A stretch of DNA of 36,102 nt from Deltaproteobacteria bacterium. GTDB lineage: Bacteria > Desulfobacterota > Syntrophia > Syntrophales > Smithellaceae. Where the stretch lies: assembly GCA_012729055.1 (NCBI GenBank), contig JAAYDW010000044.1:1-36102 (forward strand), read 5' to 3'. A program made the translations under genes and the position numbers. How positions within the stretch are numbered: the stretch's first letter is position 1; the number at the start of each line of letters is the position of its first letter. Positions 1 to 7,614 of this stretch are shown piece after piece. The notes below the pieces were generated by a model. That model was given only the letters and a program-made list of their open reading frames with translations, had not been told where the DNA came from and did not search any database.

Positions 1-114
1 CTCGCCTTCGCCCTCAAAAAGCGCCTCGGCCGGCCGTAAGGCCGCCGCAGCAGACAAAATCATTGACTTGAACATTTCAAAGTGATAGGTGTTTCCGTCC
101 TCGGCGGGAACCAT
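1..114 (-). CDS. Possible 5' end of a gene leaving the window
   Basis: From an ATG at 114 the minus strand is open for 38 codons to the window edge, starting MVPAEDGNTYHFEMF. It would be transcribed divergently from serS. There is no clear Shine-Dalgarno sequence before the ATG. The plus strand is also open to near here: one frame stops at 37-39 and another at 83-85, and either could be the tail of an upstream gene. I do not recognise the product and cannot decide between the strands from so short a piece. Confidence 0.25.
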   Translation of the reverse strand, partial: MVPAEDGNTYHFEMFKSMILSAAAALRPAEALFEGEGE

Positions 115-139
115 CAGCCGGGGGTGATGAAGGTTATTT

Positions 140-1414
140 ATGCTGGATATCAAGTATTTAAGACAGAACATCGATCTCGTTCAAAAAAAGATGAACGAGC
201 GGGGTCAAAAGATCGATTTTGACCGTTTTTTAAATCTGGAAGCAAAAAGACGCGACATCCTGCAGGCGGTGGAAACCCTGCGCAACGAACGCAACAGCGT
301 TTCCAAGCAGGTCGGCGAACTCAAGAAGAAAAAAGAGGACGCCTCGGCGCTCATCGCCCGGATGGGCGAGGTTTCCGCCAAGATCAAGGAATATGACGAA
401 AGCCTGCGCCTGACCGAAGAAGAACTCGGCGCCTTTGTCATGATCGTGCCGAATATTCAGCACGAATCCGTGCCGCCGGGCGGCGGTTCGGAAGACAATA
501 CGGTCGTCCGCACCTGGGGCGAAAAGCCCGTGCTGGACTTCGAGCCCAAACAGCATTTCGAGCTCGGCGAAAATCTGAACATCCTGGATTTCGCCCGCGG
601 CGCCAAAATCACCGGAGCGCGCTTCACGCTTTACCGGGGCGCCGCCGCGCAGCTGGAACGGGCCATCACCAACTTCATGCTGGATCTGCACACCCGGGAG
701 CACGGCTACACCGAAGTGCTGACGCCCTTCATGGTCAACGCCGACAGCATGACCGGCACCGGACAGCTTCCGAAGTTCAAGGAAGACCTGTTCAAAATCG
801 AAGGCATGGAGTACTACCTGATTCCGACGGCCGAAGTTCCGGTCACCAACATCTACCGGGATGAAATCCTCGACGAAGAACTGCTGCCCGTGTACTTTGT
901 GGCGTATTCGCCCTGCTTCCGCGCTGAGGCCGGCTCCTACGGCAAGGACACGCGGGGGCTGATCCGCCAGCACCAGTTCAACAAGGTGGAAATGGTGAAG
1001 TTCTCGAAGCCGGAGACGTCCTACGACGAGCTGGAAAAGCTCACGGCCAACGCGGAAATGGTGCTCAAGAGGCTCGGCATCCACTATCGAACGGTTTGCC
1101 TGTGCACGGCCGATCTGGGGTTTTCCTCGGCCAAAACGTACGACGTGGAAGCGTGGCTCCCCGGACAAAACACGTACCGGGAAATTTCGTCATGCAGCAA
1201 TTTTGAAGACTTCCAGGCCAGACGGGCGGCCATCCGCTATCGCCGGAAAGACAACGGCAAGGTGGAATTCGTGCATACGCTGAACGGTTCGGGCCTGGCG
1301 GTCGGCCGGACGGTCGTGGCGGTCATGGAAAACTATCAACAGGCGGACGGGAGCATCATCATCCCCGAAGTCCTGCGTCCTTATATGAGAGGTCTTGAGC
1401 GCATTACTCCTTGA
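140..1414 (+). CDS. serS: Seryl-tRNA synthetase
   Basis: This class II aminoacyl-tRNA synthetase charges tRNA-Ser with serine in the cytoplasm. Its 424 residues match the usual bacterial SerRS length. Residues 1 to about 110 are the charged, heptad-rich N-terminal arm that clamps the long variable arm of tRNA-Ser. The catalytic core follows: a TAE serine-binding motif at 230-232, class II motif 2 starting FRAEAGSYG at 260 with R261, and motif 3 with GSGLAVGRT near 390. The ATG at 140 is preceded by AAGG about 7 nt upstream. Two tRNA-Ser genes follow within 310 bp and I see no clear terminator between, so enzyme and substrate RNAs may share a transcript. Family assignment is certain; co-transcription is inferred. 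Confidence 0.97.
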   Translation: MLDIKYLRQNIDLVQKKMNERGQKIDFDRFLNLEAKRRDILQAVETLRNERNSVSKQVGELKKKKEDASALIARMGEVSAKIKEYDESLRLTEEELGAFVMIVPNIQHESVPPGGGSEDNTVVRTWGEKPVLDFEPKQHFELGENLNILDFARGAKITGARFTLYRGAAAQLERAITNFMLDLHTREHGYTEVLTPFMVNADSMTGTGQLPKFKEDLFKIEGMEYYLIPTAEVPVTNIYRDEILDEELLPVYFVAYSPCFRAEAGSYGKDTRGLIRQHQFNKVEMVKFSKPETSYDELEKLTANAEMVLKRLGIHYRTVCLCTADLGFSSAKTYDVEAWLPGQNTYREISSCSNFEDFQARRAAIRYRRKDNGKVEFVHTLNGSGLAVGRTVVAVMENYQQADGSIIIPEVLRPYMRGLERITP

Positions 1415-1449
1415 GGTCTTCCAGGGGATAACCGAAAAAAACACTGTAC

Positions 1450-1536
1450 GGAGGGATGGCCGAGTGGTCGATGGCGGCGGTCTTGAAAACCGTTGGACGA
1501 AAGTCTCGCGGGTTCGAATCCTGCTCCCTCCGCCAG
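1450..1536 (+). tRNA. tRNA-Ser (UGA anticodon)
   Basis: Acceptor arms GGAGGGA (1450-1456) and TCCCTCC (1526-1532) pair perfectly and are followed by discriminator G and an encoded CCA (1534-1536). The anticodon stem GCGGT/ACCGT encloses loop CTTGAAA, with anticodon TGA at 1484-1486, reading UCA and related UCN codons. A long variable arm (GGAC-GAAA-GTCT core) is present as expected for tRNA-Ser, as is the GGTTCGAAT T-loop. It lies 35 bp after serS. Confidence 0.97.
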
Positions 1537-1714
1537 ATAAAACAGACAGGGTCAGGAGAAGATAAACACGCGGGGTTGGCCGCCGGAAGGCGGCGCAGGC
1601 ACATCATCGGAAGATCGCGCCGCGAAAATCCTTTTTTTTCTGACTGGAAAAGCATGAGGCGTCTTGCTTTTTCGGACGCCATGTTTTAAGAATACAGGCC
1701 TGAAACAAATCAGC
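1537..1714. other. Spacer between the two tRNA-Ser genes
   Basis: I see no convincing gene in these 178 bases. They hold a T8 run at 1632-1639 and an inverted repeat GGCGTC/GACGCC (1658-1663/1675-1680) without a following T tract. The spacer is probably processed out of a serS-tRNA-tRNA transcript, or the second tRNA has its own promoter that I cannot identify. Confidence 0.5.
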
Positions 1715-1809
1715 GGAGAGATGGCTGAGTGGCCGAAAGCGATCGCCTGCTAAGCGATTGTACGCCCTTTAAAGGTGTACCGCGGGTTCAAATCCCGCTC
1801 TCTCCGCCA
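1715..1809 (+). tRNA. tRNA-Ser (GCU anticodon)
   Basis: Acceptor arms GGAGAGA (1715-1721) and TCTCTCC (1799-1805) pair, followed by G and an encoded CCA (1807-1809). The anticodon stem ATCGC/GCGAT carries loop CTGCTAA with anticodon GCT at 1749-1751, reading AGC/AGU. The variable arm is long, with a 7-bp stem GTACGCC/GGTGTAC around CTTTAAA. Runs of T directly downstream (1810-1832) may end transcription. Confidence 0.97.
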
Positions 1810-1869
1810 TTTTTGTATTTTTCTTTCAACCGTCCCGGAAGATATCTTAAAGAAAAGCCCTGTTCCCTC

Positions 1870-3252
1870 TCACGATGTCCGGCCGTTTTCGTACTTTTCC
1901 AGCTTCTTGCGCAGGGTTTTACGGGTGATGCCCAGGCGGCGGGCGGCCTCGCTTTTGTTGCCGCCGACCGCGGCCAGCGCCTCCAGAATGCTTCTTTTTT
2001 CCACTTCTTCAAGCGACAATCCCGCCCCGGCGGCGACGTCGCCCGCACCCCAAGTACCGGCGGGAGGCTCCGCCTGTTCCGCCATCGGAAACACCAGATC
2101 CTCCGCGTCGATCACAGCGCCCCGCGCCATCACGACGGCCCGTTCCACGGCGTTCATCAGTTCCCGGACGTTGCCGGGCCAGGAATACTGTCCGAGTTTG
2201 ACGAGCGCCCGCGGCGTGAAGCCGGAAAGGATCCTCGCGTTTCGTTCGGCAAATGTCGCAAGAAACTGCTGCGCCATGAGCGGAATGTCCTCGGCTCGTT
2301 CCCGCAGGGGCGGCACGGTCAGCGCGACGACGTTGAGACGGTAAAACAGGTCTTCCCGAAAGCGTCCCTCCCGAATCTCCTTTTTCAAGTCCTTGTTGGA
2401 GGCGGCTATCACGCGGACGTCGACCTGGACGACTTCCGAGCCGCCCACGCGCGTAAGTTCCCGCTCCTGGAGCACCCGCAAAAGCTTGACCTGCATGGCG
2501 GGAGACATTTCGCTCACTTCGTCGAGAAAAAGGCTGCCGGTGTCCGCCTGGACGAACTTGCCTTCCCGGCGGCGGTCCGCGCCGGTAAACGCGCCTTTTT
2601 CGTGGCCGAAGAGCTCCGATTCCAGGAGCGTCTCGGCGAGCGCCGCACAGTTGATCTTGATGAACGGCGCGGCGGCGCGGTTGCTGTTGGCGTGGATGGC
2701 GTTGGCGATCACTTCCTTGCCCGTGCCGGATTCGCCGGTAATAAGAACGGTCGCCTGGGTCGCGGCCACCTGCTCGACCATTTCCAGAAGCCGCACCATG
2801 GCGGGGCTCTGCCCGATAATGTTCTGACGGTCGAATTTCTCGCCGAGCCTCTGCTTCAGGTATTCGTTTTCTTTTTTCAGCAGGGAATGCTCGGTGGTCC
2901 TGGCGATCGCGAGCTGCAGTTCGTCAAAATCCAGCGGCTTGGTGAGGTAATCGTACGCGCCTTTTTTCAGCGCGCGGACGGCCGTCTCCACCGACGCATA
3001 GGCGGTCATGATGATCACCGGAATCGCCGGTGCGATCTTCTTGATCTGCTCCAGGGCCTCGATGCCCGAAACCTTCACCATGCGGATGTCCATCAGGATC
3101 ACGTCAAAAGACCGCCGGCGGACCTCATCGATCGCCGTCGCGCCGTCGTCCGCCTCGAAAACGGCATATCCCCAGCCGCCGATGAGTTTTTTCAACATCA
3201 GCCGATGGGCCGCGTCGTCATCCACAATCAGAACTTCCCCTGCATTTTTCAT
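1870..3252 (-). CDS. zraR: Sigma54-dependent response regulator, ZraR/AtoC-like
   Basis: A three-domain NtrC-family activator of 460 residues. The N-terminal receiver has acidic residues D11-D13, phospho-acceptor D55 in the ILMDIRM strand and a conserved lysine in LTKPLD. The central AAA+ domain has Walker A GESGTGKE and the GAFTGA loop that contacts RpoN. The C-terminus ends in a Fis-type helix-turn-helix (KSEAARRLGITRKTLRKK). When phosphorylated it should activate RpoN promoters, and a consensus one precedes the ZraP-like gene at 5077. Its start overlaps the kinase stop by ATGA, so the two are translationally coupled. The symbol rests on the ZraP-like neighbour; AtoC or HydG names would fit the protein alone. 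Confidence 0.9.
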   Translation of the reverse strand: MKNAGEVLIVDDDAAHRLMLKKLIGGWGYAVFEADDGATAIDEVRRRSFDVILMDIRMVKVSGIEALEQIKKIAPAIPVIIMTAYASVETAVRALKKGAYDYLTKPLDFDELQLAIARTTEHSLLKKENEYLKQRLGEKFDRQNIIGQSPAMVRLLEMVEQVAATQATVLITGESGTGKEVIANAIHANSNRAAAPFIKINCAALAETLLESELFGHEKGAFTGADRRREGKFVQADTGSLFLDEVSEMSPAMQVKLLRVLQERELTRVGGSEVVQVDVRVIAASNKDLKKEIREGRFREDLFYRLNVVALTVPPLRERAEDIPLMAQQFLATFAERNARILSGFTPRALVKLGQYSWPGNVRELMNAVERAVVMARGAVIDAEDLVFPMAEQAEPPAGTWGAGDVAAGAGLSLEEVEKRSILEALAAVGGNKSEAARRLGITRKTLRKKLEKYENGRTS

Positions 3253-4934
3253 TTTTCCACCTGACCGTCTGCCGTTAAAACAAAACGCAGCGTCACGGTC
3301 GTGCCCGCGCCGCGCGTACTTTCCACAAGAATTTTAGCGCCGTGCGCATCCATGATTTTTTGCGCCACGGCCAGCCCCAAGCCTGTGCCCGCCGGTTTGG
3401 AGGTAAAGTACGGATCGTAAATCCGCGGCAAATCCTCCTCACGAATGCCTTCGCCCGTGTCGGACACCGCTACATCCAGAAAACCGTCCTGCGCCGCCAG
3501 TTGAACGGAGAGCCTGCCGCCGCCGGGCATCGCCGCCAGGGCGTTGAGCAGGAGATTGAGCAGGACCTGCTTGATTTTGTCCGGATCGATCTCCGGATCG
3601 GGCAGCGGCTCCCGGACCCGCACGTCCACAGCCACGGCCTGCTTCTTCGCGTCTGCCTCCACCAGCCGGACGGTCTGCCGCGCCAGGTCCGCAAGAAGGG
3701 TTCGCTCCTTTTTCAACTGCAGCGGGCGGGCAAATTCGATGAGCTGGCTGATCACCCGGTTGAGCCGGTCCGTTTCGGCAATCATGATTTCCGCCGTTTC
3801 CTCGTCCTCGGCATTGCCGGCCAGCCGCTGCTTGAAATACACGGCAAAGCCCTTGATGGAACTGAGCGGATTGCGGATTTCATGCGCCACGCCGGCGGCG
3901 AGCGATCCGATGGCGTTCAGGTGGCGGCTGTGCGCGACTTCCCGCTCCATCTGGCGGAGGGCCGTCACGTTGCGGGCCAACAGCATCCTGCCCTCGTGCG
4001 CGTCTTCATCGGCAAAGAACGCCGCCGCCACTTCCCAGGTTTGGTTCGGCTCTTTGGCGGACGAAACAAAGACCTCCTTTTCCACCGGCGCGCTTTGCGC
4101 CGCAAGCCCCTCCAGAATCTGCAAAAACGGCTGACGGAGCGCCAGAGCGGCCTTCTTTCCGATCGCCTCGGCGCAGCCGGAGACGATGAGCGGCTGGGCC
4201 GGCTCATTGCAGGCGACCACTTCGCCTTCCTTATCCACCGCGAGCAGCGCGATGGGCATGTTTTTCACCAGGGCCTCCGAAAATACGGTCAGCCGGGACA
4301 GGGAGGACTGCGCCAAACGGTACGCCTGCACGAGAAACAGGGATACGATGGCCAGCGACCCGACGAGTGCCAGCACAAGCGCCATCAGCAGTGTCTGGAG
4401 CGTATCCTCCCGCGTGGCTTTTTCGATCTTCTCCATGTTGAAACCGACGAAAACCGCCAGGGAATGCGTCTTTCCCGCCAGAGGAGAAAAGCCCCGATAG
4501 ACCTCAAACGTATCTGCCCCTTCGGGATTGGCGGCCTGACGCCAGCGAAGCTCCCGGCTCGCGGCGATCTTTTGCACATCCAGATCCAGTCCGTAAGGCC
4601 GCCCCAGCATGCTGGGATCGCTGTCGGCCAGGATGTTCCCCTCGCCGTCCGTCACGATCATGTAGTCGATGTCCGGCTGTTTGGCGACTTCCATAAGCAG
4701 GGTTTGGAAATCGAACATCGTTTCCTCGCTTCGTAACCGGCAGCGCAACCCCGCTTCAAACGAGGAAATCAATGTCGCGCCTTTTTCGATAAAAAGCGTC
4801 TCCGCCTGAGTCTTGCGCTGCGAAAACTGCATGACCATCATCAGGCCCAGGATTCCGGCCAGCACCACAATCGCGCTTGCCGCAAGCCAGACGGAAATGC
4901 GCCGGCGGATTTTCTTCCTTTTCTTTTGCTGCAT
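3249..4934 (-). CDS. zraS: Membrane sensor histidine kinase, ZraS-like
   Basis: A 561-residue inner-membrane kinase. Transmembrane helices lie at about 13-36 and 181-206 and flank a periplasmic sensor of about 145 residues with a Cache/PAS-like look (IVTDGEGNILADSD at 93-106). A cytoplasmic PAS-like region (about 215-330) precedes the HisKA domain with phospho-acceptor H351 in AHEIRNPLSS, and the HATPase domain has N- and G-boxes (LLNLLLNAL, DTGEGI, GTGLGLAV). A strong ribosome site AGGAGGAACC precedes the ATG. It is operonic with the downstream regulator and divergent from the ZraP-like gene, the same arrangement as enterobacterial zraSR/zraP. The signal sensed (zinc, lead or envelope damage) cannot be read from the sequence. 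Confidence 0.9.
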   Translation of the reverse strand: MQQKKRKKIRRRISVWLAASAIVVLAGILGLMMVMQFSQRKTQAETLFIEKGATLISSFEAGLRCRLRSEETMFDFQTLLMEVAKQPDIDYMIVTDGEGNILADSDPSMLGRPYGLDLDVQKIAASRELRWRQAANPEGADTFEVYRGFSPLAGKTHSLAVFVGFNMEKIEKATREDTLQTLLMALVLALVGSLAIVSLFLVQAYRLAQSSLSRLTVFSEALVKNMPIALLAVDKEGEVVACNEPAQPLIVSGCAEAIGKKAALALRQPFLQILEGLAAQSAPVEKEVFVSSAKEPNQTWEVAAAFFADEDAHEGRMLLARNVTALRQMEREVAHSRHLNAIGSLAAGVAHEIRNPLSSIKGFAVYFKQRLAGNAEDEETAEIMIAETDRLNRVISQLIEFARPLQLKKERTLLADLARQTVRLVEADAKKQAVAVDVRVREPLPDPEIDPDKIKQVLLNLLLNALAAMPGGGRLSVQLAAQDGFLDVAVSDTGEGIREEDLPRIYDPYFTSKPAGTGLGLAVAQKIMDAHGAKILVESTRGAGTTVTLRFVLTADGQVEK

Positions 4935-4975
4935 GGTTCCTCCTGATACTCCCTGGATACTATCGAACCATTCGG

Positions 4976-5015
4976 TTACGGAAATCGGGTACCAATTATC
5001 CGCTCGCTACCGGTA
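4976..5015. promoter_or_regulatory. Candidate upstream activator sites
   Basis: Two short palindromes, GGTACC (4988-4993) and TACCGGTA (5008-5015), sit about 62-90 bp upstream of the -24 element. A TTACGG (4976) to CCGGTAA (5010) dyad overlaps them. The spacing suits enhancer sites for the adjacent NtrC-family regulator. An A/T-rich stretch with a near match to an IHF site (around 5049-5061) lies between them and the promoter. This is inference from position only. Confidence 0.3.
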
Positions 5016-5076
5016 AATGGCAAATCAAATTTCGTAAAATTTTAAAAATATCAATAATTACGGATAATTAAAATAA

Positions 5077-5092
5077 TGGCACGGGCATTGCT
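5077..5092 (+). promoter_or_regulatory. Sigma54 (RpoN) promoter of the ZraP-like gene
   Basis: TGGCACGGGCATTGCT matches the sigma54 consensus TGGCACG-N4-TTGC(T/A) at every conserved position, with GG at 5078-5079 (-24) and GC at 5090-5091 (-12). Transcription would start near 5103, leaving a leader of about 37 nt. The ribosome site AAGGAG (5127-5132) is 7 nt before the ATG. The divergent regulator carries the GAFTGA RpoN-contact loop, so the circuit is self-contained. Confidence 0.92.
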
Positions 5093-5139
5093 TTGATGAA
5101 AGGCAACTGATCAGAAATAAATATAGAAGGAGATGTACC

Positions 5140-5634
5140 ATGAAAAAATTCACCTTAACAGTAACAGCCGTTGTGGCAGGCTTGCTTTTAGCGACTTCAG
5201 CCTTCGCCTGGGGTCCCGGTCCCGGCAAGGGAAGAGGCTATTGCCAGGGGGCAGGTCTGGAAAGACTTAATTTGACGGACGATCAAAAAGCGAAAATCGA
5301 TGCGCTGCAGACGGAGCATGCAAAAGCCGTACAGCCGCTGCGCGAAAAGACATTCGACAAGGCGGTGGAGCTGCGCCGGTTGTGGCAGCAGACCAATCCC
5401 GACAAGGACAAGATCACGGCCGCGCAAAAGGAATTGAGAACGCTGCGCAACGAAATGGAAGACAAGGCGACGGCTTACAAGCTGGAAGTCCGCAAGGTCC
5501 TGACACCGGAACAAAATGAAAAACTGGCCGCCTTCGGCTGGGGTCCCCGGTCCGGTTTCGGTCCCCGCGGCGGCATGAGAGGCGCCGGACCGCAGGGAGG
5601 CGGACCGGGCTACGGAAGGGGATTTTGCCGATAG
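5140..5634 (+). CDS. zraP: Periplasmic ZraP/Spy-like stress protein
   Basis: A 164-residue exported protein. The signal peptide ends at AFA (residue 23) before WGPGPG. The mature part holds an LTxxQ-type segment (LNLTDDQKAKIDAL, about 43-56) and long charged helices typical of the Spy/CpxP/ZraP chaperone family (metal-binding, anti-aggregation). The C-terminal 35 residues are rich in Gly, Arg and Pro. There is one Cys near each end of the mature protein (C35 in GYCQG, C163 in GFCR), which may bind metal or link subunits. It is driven by the RpoN promoter at 5077 and followed by a strong terminator. Family membership is clear from layout and motif; the zinc link is inferred from the flanking two-component pair. 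Confidence 0.85.
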   Translation: MKKFTLTVTAVVAGLLLATSAFAWGPGPGKGRGYCQGAGLERLNLTDDQKAKIDALQTEHAKAVQPLREKTFDKAVELRRLWQQTNPDKDKITAAQKELRTLRNEMEDKATAYKLEVRKVLTPEQNEKLAAFGWGPRSGFGPRGGMRGAGPQGGGPGYGRGFCR

Positions 5635-5662
5635 TCAACGAATCAGTGCCTCCTTTCAAAAA

Positions 5663-5691
5663 GGGGGAGCCTCCGGCTCCCTCTTTTTTTT
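5663..5691 (+). terminator. Rho-independent terminator after the ZraP-like gene
   Basis: A 9-bp stem (5663-5671 with 5675-5683, one G-U pair) closes a TCC loop and is followed by eight T. It isolates the ZraP-like gene from the leucine leader promoter just downstream. Confidence 0.92.
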
Positions 5692-5705
5692 GATGAAAAA
5701 AACTT

Positions 5706-5734
5706 TTGACAAGCGTCGCCTTTTGCATTAAAGA
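5706..5734 (+). promoter_or_regulatory. Sigma70-type promoter of the leu operon
   Basis: A perfect -35 TTGACA (5706-5711) lies 17 bp from a weak -10, TAAAGA (5729-5734). Transcription would begin near 5741, about 33 nt before the leader peptide. The -10 choice is uncertain because the region is A/T-rich. Confidence 0.6.
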
Positions 5735-5773
5735 GAACGACACTTTGGTTTTGGTTTTAAAAGGATAGTTTAC

Positions 5774-5893
5774 ATGTTCAGTTTTACGGCAACGACGATT
5801 TCTGCATGCGCGCTTCTGACCCTGCTTCTGGGCCTCGCGTTGTTGCGCCTGTTACTTAAGGCCGCCTGCCCGTCGTTTTTAGGTCGTCACTGA
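5774..5893 (+). CDS. leuL: Leucine-rich leader peptide of the leu operon
   Basis: This 39-codon reading frame starts at ATG 5774, with AAAAGGA (5759-5765) 8 nt upstream. It contains 12 leucines, 11 of them in codons 14-28 (LLTLLLGLALLRLLL), using several Leu codons including two TTG and one TTA. It ends at TGA 5891-5893, just before a terminator hairpin and 103 bp before leuA. This is the layout of classic leucine attenuators: when charged tRNA-Leu is scarce the ribosome stalls in the leucine run, an antiterminator forms downstream and leuACDB is transcribed. The peptide itself probably has no other function. It has a hydrophobic stretch that could look like a membrane helix, but its position argues for a control role. 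Confidence 0.85.
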   Translation: MFSFTATTISACALLTLLLGLALLRLLLKAACPSFLGRH

Positions 5894-5935
5894 ACGTAAA
5901 GCATAACTGATTACCTGAAAAAGGCCGTGGGCGGC
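5861..5935 (+). promoter_or_regulatory. Antiterminator of the leu attenuator
   Basis: Bases 5861-5884 can pair with 5913-5935. GCCGCC pairs with GGCGGC, then T-G, G-T and C-G pairs follow. Two C-G pairs can form across a small bulge, then TTTTT pairs with AAAAA (5918-5922) and AGGT with ACCT (5913-5916) past one bulged G. This long stem would occupy the whole 5' arm of the terminator. Its left half begins 4 nt after the last leucine codon of the run, so a ribosome stalled earlier leaves it free. A ribosome resting at the stop codon would cover it. Confidence 0.7.
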
Positions 5936-5953
5936 AAATCCCACGGCCTTTTT
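5918..5953 (+). terminator. Attenuator terminator before leuA
   Basis: A perfect 9-bp GC-rich stem, GGCCGTGGG (5923-5931) with CCCACGGCC (5940-5948), is extended by A5/T5 and has an 8-nt loop. The T5 run (5949-5953) completes an intrinsic terminator. It lies 43 bp upstream of the leuA start and downstream of the leucine leader peptide, so it is regulatory rather than an end-of-gene signal. Confidence 0.92.
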
Positions 5954-5996
5954 CGTTTTGAAAAGTATTTTTGAAATACGGCAAAAGGAGCCCTTT

Positions 5997-7547
5997 ATGA
6001 AAAAAGATAAAAACCGCGTTTACATTTTCGACACGTCGCTGCGCGACGGAGAGCAGTCGCCCGGCAACAGCATGAACACGGAGGAAAAGCTGCTTCTGGC
6101 CCGGCAGCTCGAAAACCTCGGCGTGGACATCATCGAGGCCGGGTTTCCCATTGCCTCGGAGGGGGATTTTGACGCGGTCCGGCAGATTTCGCGCGTCATT
6201 CGGAAATCCCAGGTGGCGGGCCTGGCCCGCGCCAACAAAGCGGACATCGACCGCGCCTGGCAGGCCATCAAGGGCGCGGCGCATCCGCGCATCCATACCT
6301 TCATTTCGTCTTCGGACATCCACCTGAAATACCAGCTCAAGAAGAGCCGGGCGCAGGTGCTTGACGAAGCGGTCGCGGCCGTCCGGCTGGCGAAATCCTG
6401 CACAGACAACGTGGAGTTCTCGCCGATGGACGCCACGCGCTCGGACCGCGACTATCTCGTGCAGATGGTCGCGGCCGTCATCGACGCGGGCGCAATCGCC
6501 GTCAATATTCCGGACACGGTCGGCTACGCCGTTCCCGAGGAATTCGGCGACCTCATCGCCTATCTTTTCGCCAACGTTAAAAACATCGACCGGGCGATTC
6601 TCTCCGTCCACTGCCACAACGATCTGGGACTGGCGGTGGCCAACTCGCTGGCCGCCATCCGCGCGGGCGCGCGCCAGGTGGAATGCACGATCAACGGCAT
6701 CGGCGAGCGGGCGGGCAACACGGCCATGGAGGAAATCGTCATGGCGCTCGCCACGCGCAAGGATCTGTACGGCCTGTACACCAAAATCAAAACTGAGCAG
6801 ATTTACAAGACGTCCCGGCTCCTCACGCAGATCACCGGCATTGCGGTGCAGCCCAACAAGGCCATCGTCGGGACCAACGCTTTTGCGCATGAATCCGGCA
6901 TCCACCAGGACGGCCTGATCAAGGAAAAGATCACCTACGAGATCATGACGCCGAAATCCGTCGGCATCAGCGATACCCACATTGTCCTGGGCAAGCATTC
7001 CGGACGCGCCGCCATAGCGCACCATTTGAAAAAAATGGGCTACGAGCTAAGCGAGGAGCAGCTCAGCCGGGTGGCGGCCAAGGTCAAGGAACTGGCCGAC
7101 ATCAAAAAGGACATCTACGACGAGGATCTGCAGGCGATTATTTACGAAGACGTTTACCGCGGCGAAGAAAAGTACAACCTGATCTACCTCAATGTCGTAA
7201 GCGGCAACGTCGCCATTCCGACGGCCACCATGGAAATGAAAGTCGGCGCGGAAGTCGTGCGCGACGCCGGCTTCGGCAACGGCCCGGTGGACGCCACGTT
7301 TGCGGCCATCCGCAACATCACCAAGACCAACTACCCGCTTCTGAAATACGCGGTGAACGCCATCACCGGCGGTTCGGACGCCCAGGGCGAGACGATGGTC
7401 CAGCTCAAGTACAACGGGCACACGGTGGTGGGCCGCGGCGCGCATCCCGACGTCATCGTCGCGTCGGCCAAGGCTTACATCAACGCGCTCAACCGGCTGG
7501 AGTTTCTGAAAAGCAACGTCAAGAAGGTAAAAGTTGAATTAAGCTGA
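5997..7547 (+). CDS. leuA: 2-isopropylmalate synthase
   Basis: LeuA condenses acetyl-CoA with 2-oxoisovalerate in the first committed step of leucine synthesis. The 516-residue length fits the long form with a C-terminal leucine-sensing domain. The HMGL-like TIM barrel shows [12 protein letters not shown] near the N-terminus (catalytic Arg and metal Asp), the metal-binding [13 protein letters not shown] segment and a GERAGN motif. The C-terminal third (after about residue 395) is the regulatory domain, so feedback inhibition by leucine is expected in addition to attenuation. I chose ATG 5997 over an in-frame TTG at 5958 because AAAAGGAG (5983-5990) sits 6 nt before it and the TTG lies beside the attenuator terminator. 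Confidence 0.96.
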   Translation: MKKDKNRVYIFDTSLRDGEQSPGNSMNTEEKLLLARQLENLGVDIIEAGFPIASEGDFDAVRQISRVIRKSQVAGLARANKADIDRAWQAIKGAAHPRIHTFISSSDIHLKYQLKKSRAQVLDEAVAAVRLAKSCTDNVEFSPMDATRSDRDYLVQMVAAVIDAGAIAVNIPDTVGYAVPEEFGDLIAYLFANVKNIDRAILSVHCHNDLGLAVANSLAAIRAGARQVECTINGIGERAGNTAMEEIVMALATRKDLYGLYTKIKTEQIYKTSRLLTQITGIAVQPNKAIVGTNAFAHESGIHQDGLIKEKITYEIMTPKSVGISDTHIVLGKHSGRAAIAHHLKKMGYELSEEQLSRVAAKVKELADIKKDIYDEDLQAIIYEDVYRGEEKYNLIYLNVVSGNVAIPTATMEMKVGAEVVRDAGFGNGPVDATFAAIRNITKTNYPLLKYAVNAITGGSDAQGETMVQLKYNGHTVVGRGAHPDVIVASAKAYINALNRLEFLKSNVKKVKVELS

Positions 7548-7614
7548 AAAATAGGTTAATGACAGCGTCTCATTTTAAAATTAAAGCGCTTTGGCCAGGC
7601 AAGGAGTTTACAAC

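Noticed and set aside
230-1168. 312-codon minus-strand frame opposite serS
   Set aside because: Antisense to a full-length SerS with all motifs; no ribosome site and no recognisable domain.
1658-1680. Hairpin between the tRNA-Ser genes as a terminator
   Set aside because: Six-base stem with a long loop and no T tract after it.
1729-3264. Long plus-strand reading frame opposite the sigma54 regulator
   Set aside because: It overlaps a tRNA and lies antisense to a protein with clear receiver, AAA+ and helix-turn-helix motifs. Its His/Arg-rich translation is typical of a high-G+C antisense frame.
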